Assembly: GCA_964057225.1 (NCBI GenBank)
Contig: OZ059896.1
Location: 16,628,501 to 16,692,500, forward strand
Length of the DNA stretch: 64,000 nt
Origin: Auanema rhodensis
Lineage: Eukaryota; Nematoda; Chromadorea; Rhabditida; Rhabditidae
Direction of reading: 5' to 3'
This document shows, piece by piece, positions 27,655 to 38,498 of the stretch. The notes beneath the pieces were generated by a model that had not been told where the DNA came from, made no database searches, and saw only the letters and a program-made list of their open reading frames with translations. Every line of letters begins with the position of its first letter. Position 1 is the first letter of the stretch. A program made the translations under genes and the position numbers.

Positions 27655-30649
27655 AAGATCGCAATGATGTGTTTAAAACAATCAAAAATCTTTGAAAATA
27701 AAGAAACTGAAAACGTCATTCAACAGTTTTTTACCTTCCGTTGTTTGATCGCTATAATACGGGCTTGTTCCCATTCCAATTTTCCCACATCACTATGCAA
27801 TTCTTTGTATCCATCAATAGATTCATTTTCAGCTTAAATTATTGTATAAATGTATAATAATATTATGAACAAATATTTTTAAATAACAAAAATATAAATA
27901 CTTTTTGTCAATCCACTAAGATCCCATGCGCTGAGCGTTTCATTCTTTTCCAAATAATGAGAATATATTTTTATGTTTCCAAAATCAATGTAACCAGCAG
28001 GTGAAAATACAAACATACTTTTTAACTGTTTAGTAACATTTCTAAATGATCAATTATGCTTTTATTTTTTGTAATAGTAACATATTCTTACGTTCGCACA
28101 GCATTACTAACTATAATTTTTCCAGGATCCGTAGTTGAAGATAAAAATTTGGCTGTTTGAACAGTTTGCCCAAGTACACAATATCTATTAAAACATTAAT
28201 TATTTCTTCGACAAAATAGATTTTTGATTCACAAGAATATGATATAACACGATTTTGATAGTATTTTATCTCATATTTTCTCGCTCACCTAGGCTTCTTT
28301 TGGCTAACTATTCCTGCTACAATTGGCCCAAAATGAATACCGATTCGAATCTGGAAAGCACAAGATGGAAGTTGTTAGCTCTTAATTCTCAATCAATCTA
28401 ACATACTCGAAGAGGTAATTTCAATCTTGGAACCATTATTTGTCTTGTCGCAAAAACCATTGCCAGTGCTAAGTTCAACATAGATTCACAATGATTTGGA
28501 CATGGGTTAGGAACTCCTCCAACTATGAGATAAGTATCCATAAGGGATAGCACCTTGTAAACCTGAAAAATTAACTTATTTTAGTTCATTATAATATTTG
28601 TTACTTTATATTTATCAATCAGCTCATCAATTTTATTGAATAACGTTGTTACGACATTAACAACCTGAAATACACATAGTTAGTTGCTAGTTAACAATAC
28701 TGATTGAATACTTCTGATGGAGTACAATGTATGTTTATAGTGAAAAAATCCGGAACATCCGAAAAAATAACTGTTGCATCCGAAAATTCTTCTAAATAGA
28801 AGTTTGTCATAAGAAGATGTTATATTTTTGTTATTACGTGCTGCAACATTTTTATTCTGTCTGAGATTATCAGCTATCACTCTAGGTACAAGCTCATACA
28901 ATAAAAGATCTGTTTGAGTTTTTTTGATCTGGAGAGTGTCTGCTAATGTTCTCATTGTTTTAACAGTTTCATCTAACTTTTTGCTGAAATATTCAAATTA
29001 TTCATCTAAATACAGAATATTATCTTGTTTTTACTTCAATTCCATTTGGCATATTCTACTTTGGTTCAGCATAACCAAATCTCTAGTTGCATCATGCATG
29101 GGCATATCCGCTATATACAAGTTCAACTCAAGGATATCACGGACGGTTGTTACATATGGAGAACAGTAAAACATAATGGAATTTCCATTATTAACAAGAC
29201 TCATTTGACCTTGAAATATGATGATTTACATAAGCTGAAGCATGCACAGCAAACCTTTCAAGCATAGTGGCTGTTGAAAAGCTGCTGTGGAACTTTGATC
29301 AATTTCATTACGGCGGCAATGATGCTTCATTTGGAAAATGAATATAGTATTCAGATAAGAAGTGATACTTTTGTATGTTAACTGCAATAATAAATAGGTG
29401 TTTATGCTTAACAATATTTGGACGATTAGTGAACAATCTGCCGAATATCATAAAATTTTGTTTCACCTGAATATCCGCTGGTTGGATAGGCTGAACTAGT
29501 TCTGTTAGTTTGAGCATTTTTCTATCCGCAAGCTTGTACTCCTTAAGCAAATAGCTACCTAAAATATATTATTTTGTGTCTAAAATAATGTTTATTTTCC
29601 TTGATAAGCTTACCAACATGCTCAATAACCAATTGTTTATTATAACAGATGTGATAGGGAAATATTTGCTTCAAATCGTTCAGGGTTATAGGTGATATAA
29701 TCTGTGTGGTGAGCATATTTGCTTGAACAATTTGACATGAAACTTCCTACCTGCTCAATTGTGTTATGATCATGTTGTCGTTTTTCTTTACGAAACTTAT
29801 ATGACAAGCGAGAACCTTGTTTATGATTTTTATCAGGTTCTAACGAGAATACAACATGCTCAACTAGTCCAGTTTTTCGTCGTTCTTGAACTCTTTCCAT
29901 AACGTTTACAATAACTTCCATATCAAATAGAACACGGGCTGTCTTTCTGACAAGTCCTAGATGATATAATAGTTAATCTCAGTAATAATATTTCTATTTA
30001 GAACCTTTAACAATCGGAAATAGTCCTTGTCTATTTGAAAAATAATGAAGACGTAGTGAGTTTTCTCCTGCTGTTTCGCAATGAAATGTTGGACCTCTCA
30101 TTTCAGATTGGAATGCTATCTGATCAATAAAGTAATGCATGGAGTTCAAGTTATCCAAAAAATCCTAAAAAGAAGTAGATCATCATAAAGAATTATTTTA
30201 TTTTAACACAAAGCAGAATTCTTACCTGTAGATTATTAGCCATACAGGCTAACATTTTTTGCCATCCAGTTTCACAAGCATATGTAATCAGAAACTCTCC
30301 GTATAATTCCCACATATCATCAACTGATAATCCTAAATTTTAACTAATTGCTTTCAAATATGAAATCGGAAATAGAAACCAAGTACACCAGCTGCGGTAC
30401 GAAATATTCTCATCGTTTCTGAATCATCATAATATGTTTGTACTTCAAATTCTGTTGCTTCATCATATCCGGATTTTACTCTAAATATGTTTAATTTTCA
30501 TTTTCAAATTGCATCATTATCCTCACTTAATATCAGTCCAAACTTCGATACCGTATCGTCTAGTAATCAATGTTCCAATACAAATATGTGTCCACCCAAT
30601 CTATAACAATGACTAGTATAAAAAGATAGAAATTTGATAAACTTGCCAT
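27370..30649 (-). CDS. Atypical soluble guanylyl cyclase subunit
   Basis: Haem-regulated cyclase subunit that makes cGMP in response to gases (oxygen in nematode sensory neurons). An N-terminal H-NOX domain carries the proximal haem histidine (LNSMHYFID) and the YxSxR haem-propionate motif (HYFSNR). It is followed by an H-NOX-associated region ([11 protein letters not shown]), a coiled-coil linker and a C-terminal cyclase domain. In the cyclase domain the metal Asp residues remain (VIFSD and LMDTY). The guanine-binding Glu of KVETIGD is Leu (KVLSLMD), and the Asn and Arg of the GNTVN...SR motif are Gln and Phe (GQTVQTAKF). It is therefore alpha-like and probably needs a partner. The C-terminus is CCVI, a CaaX-type sequence. 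The start ATG stands alone on an exon before a 46-bp GC-AG intron. Estimated length about 690 residues; closest to the GCY-31 to GCY-37 group. Confidence 0.93.
27573..27652. repeat. (TA)n microsatellite in a cyclase intron
   Basis: About 80 bp of TA dinucleotides inside the last intron of the guanylyl cyclase gene. Confidence 0.95.
30601..30646 (-). other. 46-bp GC-AG intron directly after the start codon
   Basis: On the minus strand the sequence is ATG, then GCAAGT (the consensus of GC-AG donors), ending TATAG, then an exon reading IGWTHICIG. The join gives M-IGWTH, aligning with the usual H-NOX start M-x-G-W/F. Without this splice no suitable start exists for the domain. Confidence 0.7.
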
Positions 30650-31725
30650 CTTAATCTAGGCTGGCTAAGAGCTGAGCAAATTATGTTGCCAACTAACGAT
30701 ATAGTTTGAAATGGAGCTAGAAACCTTTAGTGATATCTGAATCTAATGGCTGTCTGTCACGCAGCAGAATGCTTAATAGGCAGGTTATGACGACTGATGA
30801 GGATATCTCGTGGGTGTTTGGGTGGCCTAATGCTAACAAAATGAAACTTTTAACCACTCGTTAAATGTATTAAGATAATTATTTTATTCCTGAAAAAAGT
30901 TTTTTCATTATATTTCATGATTAATGAAAGGTTTTAATTTTAATTTTGTGGAGAAAATATAATTTGATTAAGTTTGTTTGACAAAAGTTTTAAAATGTTT
31001 AGAATATGGTTCTCGTTATACTATGCAATTGAAACGATAATATTTTCAAAATGTTAAGTTATTTTTCTTTTAACCTACGTTATCAAATAATCAATTTCAC
31101 TAAAAATTTCTTCTAAATTAAGCAATATCTTCTTATGTCTTGTTTTGCTCTCCATATTTTACATATAATATTTATAAAAAAAATCATTGAAGACGTCAAT
31201 GTTATATAATTCATTGCAAGCCACCTGGGAAAAATATGCATAAACAACGATGGAGCAATTTTTATATGTATACCTATGGCCATAACATTTTTAGAAATAT
31301 TCAGTTATTAATATTATTAAGAAGATTTGAAATTAAAAGTCATAAAAATCAAATATAGTTTACGGAGTATATGTAAATGTGCCGCATACCTTAGAAAATT
31401 AACAAGAATTCTTGCCGAGTTCATGTATAATAATGCAGTTCGTAAACATTTCCCAAATTAAATTGAAAACAAATAATAAACACATTCTTCTAAAATAAAT
31501 AACATTAGAAAGTAATAGTAAGTTAGAATGAAACGTAAAATTTGAGAACACAAATAATTTTTGGTCTCAGGAAATAATAAAAATGCGACATTCAAATAGT
31601 TTTTCATTTTTGATACGGGTTTTGGGATGATCGGTCGGTTTTTATCTTTTGAATTAAAGCTTTAAATAAGATAAAAGGCAATTAAACTATATTTAGAAGA
31701 AGCAAAACGCACAGAAGCTGCTTTG
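30650..31725. other. Divergent promoter region, cyclase and first ABCG gene
   Basis: About 1 kb of AT-rich DNA between divergently transcribed genes. A possible 7-base first exon of the ABCG gene (ATG ATC G, 31627-31633) and the acceptor TTTAG at about 31692-31696 lie at its right end. Confidence 0.5.
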
Positions 31726-34287
31726 ATGACAGCCTGTGGGGAGGCTCCATTGGATACTCCAAAGGATCGAATGGTTTCTATCCAATGGAAAAACATAGTT
31801 GTAAATACTGTAGCAGGAAGGCGTTTGCTAAGAGGAATAGATGGAATAGCTCGGCCAAAAGAAGTTGTAGCTCTTATGGGTGCAAGGTTTTCTAAAACAT
31901 TAAATCAAATGGTATTAAACATTCATGATATTTGACAGTGGAGCGGGAAAGACAACACTACTGAACACACTACTTCAACGAAATCTGCGAGGATTACGTG
32001 TGCATGGTGAAATTCTTGTGAATGGAAGAAATATCGGTCAAGCTGTAACAAGTGTTTCGGCATATGTTCAACAAGAAGATTTATTTGTCGGAACATTAAC
32101 TGTAAATCATTTCCCTACATGTGCACTAATTATTATACGAAATTGGAGGTGCGAGAACATCTGATGCTACAAGCTCAAATGCGATTGCCTAGCTCATGTA
32201 CAGAAGAAACTAGAATTGCTCGAGTTAATGAAGTATGAAATACTCATTTGAGTACATAAAATGACAATTTATCGCGCACGCAATGTCATTTAGGTTCTAC
32301 GAGATATGTCATTAGAGGGTGCTCAGAGCTCTCGGATAGGTATTCCGGGAGTACTTAAGGGAATATCCGGTATTTCATACGACAAATGATTCATTATAGT
32401 AACATCGATTAGGTGACGTATATATTATTTATTTCAGGAGGTGAGAGAAAGCGTTTAGCATTTGCTTCTGAAATACTTAACAATCCGCCAATATTGTTTT
32501 GTGATGAGCCTACGACAGGGTTGGATTCACACATGGCAATGTTAATAGTTAAGGTATAGTTAGCTATATGTATAGGATAAGCCTGAATAAATTTAAGCGT
32601 TTGGAATCATTAGCAGCAACTCAAGGTAAGACAATAATCTGTACAATACATCAACCATCTTCTGAAACATTTGAATTATTTGACAAGGTTGAAGAAATTC
32701 ATCAGAATTAACATAGGTTGTTTTTGAAATCTTAGGTAGTGTTTCTTGCTCAGGGACGTGTTGTATTCCAAGGAAGCCCATCTGAATCAGTTTTATTTTT
32801 TTCAAAATGTGGCTTTACCATGCCCCTTCATATCAATCCAGCTGATTATTACATAGATGTATGTTATTGCTTTTCACTAGCTTTTATGCATTGTTAACAA
32901 TGATAACTATAACATCCAAATTTATTTCAGTTATTAGCTATATCGCCTGATAAAGTTGAGGAATGTAAAAAACGATGTAATGAAATGAGCGACAAGTTCC
33001 TCACCAGTCAGTATAATTATCGAGTTCAAGAACAAATGGCTGTTGCAAGCTATCCACGTGAGCTTTATGGACATGAATCGCCTAACTTCTTTATGCTTTT
33101 ATCATCGCTTATGATTAGGTATACAACCTTATATGCTATGCTAATCTTAAAATATATTTTATATTTTCAGACATCTTAAAGACAATATACGTAACCCCGC
33201 AATACTTAAAGCAAAGTTTGTTCAAAAAGTTTTTATGGGCATTTTTCTGGGATTACTCTATTTGAATACGCCTCTGAATCAGGTTAATAAAGAAATGTAC
33301 TCATTAATATACTTCATTTATTATGAAAATAGGATGGAATCATGTCACTTCAAGGAGTTCTATTTTACTATTGCTCAGAGATAACATATTCAACAATTTT
33401 CGGCATTCAGTCATGCATGCCAGGAGATTTTCCAATGTTAATACGAGAATACCATGATGGAATCTATCCTGTATCAGCTTATTATCTTGGAAAGGTGTTA
33501 TTTTTTTTAACATAATTAACTCTTAACTAATATATTATTATTAAATAACAGATATTTTCATATATTCCAATATTCACAGTCGATGGCATGATTATGGTAA
33601 CTATAAGCTATTTCATGATTGGCCTACTTCCAACAACTGTTAATTTTGCAAAAGTTTAATAAAATCTCGTTGTAAATCATAATTTCCTATTTAAGACAAT
33701 AATGACATGTGTACTGGTAGAATGGAATGTTGCAAGTCTAGGAATAGCTATATGTTCTGTAATTTGTTCTAAAATCCAAGATACAGCTGAAAGAATATGT
33801 TTTCAGATTGCTCCATCATATGCTGTAGCCATCTCGATATCTGGTCCAATATTAACCGTATTATCATTGACAGGAGGTTTATTCATAAATACAGCTGAAA
33901 TGCCAGCATGGACTAATTGGATTCAATATGTTTCATGGTAAAAACAATGAAAAATTAAATTTAAAATTGATAATACTTAAGGTTTCGATATGGTTACGAA
34001 GATTTAATCGTTAATGAATTCCATGATAAGTCTAAAAATAATATTACTTGTGCTGGAAATGCTGACGTTGTTGTACCAAATTGTATGAAAAATGGGCAAG
34101 ATATACTAGATGTGAGTAAAAAAAAATTATTATAAGGTTAATAAAAAAGAATAATGTTTTATTTCAGGAATTACATTTTGCACCTGAAAACTTTTATTGG
34201 AATTGGCTTATGTTGGTTTTATCCACAGTAGCCATCTATGGTTTAGGATATATTGGATTGGTATTTCGTGTTCGTAAACATCGTTAA
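31726..34287 (+). CDS. ABCG/White-family half transporter, first copy
   Basis: Half-size ATP-driven transporter: nucleotide-binding domain first, then six membrane helices; it works as a dimer. Visible motifs are Walker [12 protein letters not shown] (split by an intron after the Ala), Q-loop [10 protein letters not shown], signature [12 protein letters not shown], Walker [14 protein letters not shown] and switch [11 protein letters not shown]. The membrane half follows from about residue 330 ([17 protein letters not shown]...) and ends VFRVRKHR. The loop before the last helix has several Cys ([16 protein letters not shown]), as in extracellular ABCG loops. ATG 31726 lies 29 bases after an acceptor. 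A 7-base upstream exon at 31627-31633 with matching phase would add 12 residues. Length about 610 residues. AATAAA at 34304. Confidence 0.95.
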
Positions 34288-34303
34288 TATATTTTATTAT
34301 TAT

Positions 34304-34309
34304 AATAAA
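34304..34309 (+). terminator. AATAAA polyadenylation signal
   Basis: It lies 16 bases after the stop of the first ABCG gene. Confidence 0.55.
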
Positions 34310-34607
34310 ACAAAGTTTCTTTATTATTTTGATAATTTTGATTTTTTGGTTTTTTTACAATCTTGGCTTAAGATGAAAACTTACAAAAAAAACTGTTAAA
34401 CACTAAACAAACACTTTTCTTATGAGAACTATTGTAAAATTTAGAATATCACTAGATTTACATATTTTAATTGAAGTATGTACACACTATCGTTAAGTAA
34501 TTTATTTTAAGGCAGATAGAGTACTTGAAAATCGCTTCACGTTTTTTAAAATGTATGCAAATTATGCTAATGATGACAACCGACGCGCATTTGTGACGTT
34601 GTAATAA

Positions 34608-37149
34608 ATGATAGGTGAGGATTTCAAGATTAAAAATACTATTTTTTCTTTAATTTTACTTGAAATAATTTAAAAAAAATTTTAATTCTGAAGAAAAGGA
34701 TAATTGTATATTGCAAAGTGTTGGAACATGGTTGCAATGGACCAATATCAAAGTATCAACCGAACAAGGACGTTCAATTTTAAATGGAATTAATGGTGTT
34801 GCAATACCTGGGGAAGTTGTAGCATTAATGGGAGCAAGGTTTAGATTGTATTTATTCTTTTTGCTTAATCTGTTCCTAGTGGTGGTGGGAAAACGACGCT
34901 TCTTAACACATTACTTCATCGAAATCTTCGTGGATTAGAAATTAGTGGTAATGTCCTTGTTAATGGAAGAAATATTGGAAAAGCGATAACTTCTGTATCA
35001 GCATATGTTCAACAAGAGAACTTATTTGTTGGAACATTAACTGTGAGATAAAGAAACAAAAAGATTTAATATTTGTCTTTTTATTTAACTTTTCAGGTAA
35101 AAGAACATCTGAATATTCAAGCTAGATTATTAATGTCCAAATGCAGCCGACGGGACAGATCTGATCGAGTTCATGAAGTTTTAGATTAATATATTATACA
35201 TTTATAATTTTATTAACTTAGATATTAAAGGAGTTGGGTTTAGAGAAATGCCAAAATAGCTTGATAGGATCTCCAGGAGTTGTAAAGGGAATTTCAGGTA
35301 AAGCCAGACCGTACATCTCATAGTTCGATACTTTTTTAGGTGGAGAAATGAAAAGATTAGCATTAGCCTCTATACTGTTTAGTAACCCATCTATAATCTT
35401 TTGTGATGAACCAACAACAGGTTTAGATTCATTCATGGCTTATAAGACTATGTTTGTAAGTTTATAATGTTCGGAACTGTTCAACTTCATTTATATACAG
35501 GCAATAGAAGAATTAGCTTCAAAACGACGGAAAACAATAATCTGCACAATACATCAACCATCTTCTGAAACATTTGAATTGTTTGACAAGGTTGAAAAGT
35601 TTTCATATAGTTATATAACATAACTATTATATTACATAGGTATTATTTTTGGTACAAGGACGAGTAGCATTTCATGGAACACCATCAGAAGCTGTCTACT
35701 TTCTAAGTTCAGCTGGATACCGTATGCCAATGCATGTTAATTTAGCTGAGTTTTTTATTGAAGTATGATTATATTTTATATATTTAATTTAATATAAAAG
35801 TTTTAAGACAATATCAATTGAAAATAGTGACAGTGACAGAAAACGACAATTGAGTATGCAAATTAGTAATGAATTTCAAATGTCTCAATTCAATAATTAT
35901 CTTCACAACTATACTCTTAAATCCAATAAGAAAAACCCTATTTATTCATCTGCTAGAGGAACCATCAGTCAAATATTTTTTGCTCTTTGTATAAGGTTTA
36001 TAATCAAGCTTTCATTTTGATTCTTTCATTTTTTCACAGAAATTTCTTAGCGCTTTGGCGTAACCGAAAGTTTTTGTGGGCAAAATTTGTTCAGAAATTA
36101 TTTTTTGGTCTTTTCGTCGGTTTTCTATATCGCAATACGGAACTAAATCAAGTATGAGGCATTTCAGTTAATTTTCAAACTTTGCTTTCTAAATTATAGG
36201 CAGGAATACAATCGCTAAGAGGAATTTTATACTTCTATATAACAGATTTAACATATTCAACGATATTAGGCATAATTGCTACAATGCCTGTTGATTTTCC
36301 TTTACTATTTCGAGATTATCATGATGGAAATTATACAGTATCTTTATATATGCTTTCAAAGGTATGATCACAAACTTAATAAAGTTTTGAAAAGTTTTGA
36401 TATAGGTCCTAGCATTATTACCAATTTACTTAAATGATTGTCTGCTACTTGTTGGAATCAGTTATTTCATGATTGGATTAGCACCAACTTTTCAAAAATT
36501 TTTGCTGGTAATTGAAAAATGTGTTATTACATATTACCAATATTTAGACTATGATAACATGTATGTTAACTCAGCAACATGTAATAAGCTTAGGCGTAAC
36601 AATTGCATCGGTATCTTTTAATGATTTATTTATACTAAACGTATATAATCTTTTGCAGCTTTGCTCAACTCCAGTTATTGCGTTAACTGTAGTTACTCCA
36701 ATTCTAACCGCTTTAAGCATAACTGGAGGATTGTTTTCGGATGTTAACTATCTGCCTTCTTACATTTCATGGATACAGTATCTATCATGGTTAAATAAAA
36801 ATAATTTAAATGTATTTCACATAACAAGTGTTATAGGTTCCGCTTTGGATATGAATCGTTAATTATTAATGACTTTACTGATATATCCAGAAATAACATA
36901 TCATGTGCATTATCAGCGGAAATTCTCGAAGAGAATCAAGCTATGCTATCATGCACCAGCTCCGGCTTACAAGCCATTCGGGTATATTTAGACTAAATCT
37001 AAAATATTAATAGTTATATTTCCATTAAGGAAGAAGGATTTGATGTCAAAAATATGTATATTAATTGGTTATTTATGATATTATGGTCAATGGCGAATTA
37101 TGCTATTGCATATATAGGACTTGTATTTCGTACTCAATTAGAGAGATAA
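34608..37149 (+). CDS. ABCG/White-family half transporter, second copy
   Basis: Tandem paralogue of the gene at 31726 with the same layout. Motifs are [46 protein letters not shown] and [13 protein letters not shown]. The linker ([13 protein letters not shown]) is shorter and more diverged, then [17 protein letters not shown] opens the membrane half. It ends [10 protein letters not shown]. The nucleotide-binding exon has no in-frame ATG after its upstream stop, so an earlier exon is required. ATG ATA G at 34608-34614 with donor GTGAGG has the right phase to join 34694. A 48-base in-frame stretch at about 36619-36666 has donor- and acceptor-like ends and may or may not be spliced out. The spacer to the first copy is about 320 bp. 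Confidence 0.9.
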
Positions 37150-37623
37150 TTATAATATCTTTGCTATATATATATATGTTTATATAATTAGGAAAATTGT
37201 TGAAAAACCAATTGTTTGATTTAGCATTGGGTTCTCTATTATCATGTTAATTAGAATATTTGTACTTGGTTTGAGCTGGAACTGAGTGACACGTGAAACG
37301 TGAACTTGTTTATAAATGTTTGAAAACAGGCTTTACATGAGAATGTAATTAATCGTCTTTAACATTCATAATTCTAAATTATACTGTTTCTTAACAAAAT
37401 GTTTATTATAACAATGAACACAATACATGAAAATATTTTTCACAAAATAATAAAATTAAATAAAATAAAAAATAGAAATTATATAATTATAATTTTCACA
37501 TAATTTCAAAAGATAAATTCTAATATGCGTAAACTAAAGTTCACGTAAGATATGAAACGTCATTGTAGTTTTAACTTACTAGTGTAGCTGTTCAATTTCT
37601 ACATTTCTATTTCTACTAATATA
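37150..37623. other. Intergenic region after the ABCG pair
   Basis: AT-rich 470 bp with no coding exon or repeat recognised. Confidence 0.5.
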
Positions 37624-38498
37624 ATGAATAATAGTTCTAATACTGATTTAGATAAAAATTTTAATGAAACAATTAATCAAGTAAAAATTTTTATTTAATA
37701 GATATTATTAGATATGAGAATATTATTATTTTAGGCAAATGAATGGGCAAATGAAGAAGATCTAACTAAATATAGTATGCTATATGATCGGACTTCCTCG
37801 ATGGTTAGTGTATCAATAATATTTTTACTAAAATTAACAAAATTAAATTATTATGTTTATTTGTATAATTTACAGACAGTTCCAGTACATCAACGAGTCA
37901 GAAATATACTTTTTGATATTGCTTACAGAGCTACATCTTTAATTATTAACCAAATTAACCGAGATACTGATATTCAAGTTTGTTTTTAAAAATTAATATT
38001 TGAAAAAATTTAATCTACCTATATCTTTTGATTTTTTATGTATTTTTTCAGATTCCTGTTAAAGCAGTATCCGATTTTTGCCACTCTGCTAATGAGAGGA
38101 AGAGTTTGGACTCATATTTGAACAATTCAGGAAAACGTGAGACTTTAGCTTTAAAGAAATTAAGTTTAAATTTGAATATTTAGAATCATTGTCTGATAAG
38201 ACTAACTCAATTGTGCGTAACTGTTGCTCCAATACAAGCACAATGGTTCGTAATAACAATTAGAAATATGTTCAAAACTAAGAATCTTTTTAGGAAGTAA
38301 GTAGATTTCATCCAGAGAATCGACTACACAGAACTTCTGGACCCAACAAACTTCCAATGGAGAATAACGCGTTTAGATTACGTATGAAGCAGATGGAACG
38401 TCGTCAAAGTTGCTTTTACCATCAATTTGATTATGTTTTATTTTAATTCAGGCCTTAATCCAACATTGTTAAGGAATCTACCAGCACATAAAGATTGA
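37624..38498 (+). CDS. Unrecognised seven-exon gene (178 aa)
   Basis: Exons 37624-37680, 37735-37803, 37876-37977, 38052-38136, 38184-38245, 38294-38408 and 38452-38498 join with agreeing phases throughout. All introns are short (43-74 bp), with GT donors and mostly TTTCAG/TTTTAG acceptors. The N-terminus is Asn-rich and acidic (MNNSSNTDLDKNFNET). A central amphipathic part follows (VRNILFDIAYRATSLI), then a basic tail (FRLRMKQMERRQSLNP). There is no signal peptide or membrane segment, and I do not recognise the family. The consistent splicing argues for a real gene rather than chance open frames. Confidence 0.65.

Noticed and set aside
27500-27685. Tyr/Ile-repeat open frame
   Set aside because: It is a translation of the TA microsatellite in a cyclase intron.
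28985-29280. Plus-strand open frames opposite the guanylyl cyclase
   Set aside because: The minus strand carries the conserved H-NOX-associated motif [11 protein letters not shown] there; the plus frames are shadows.
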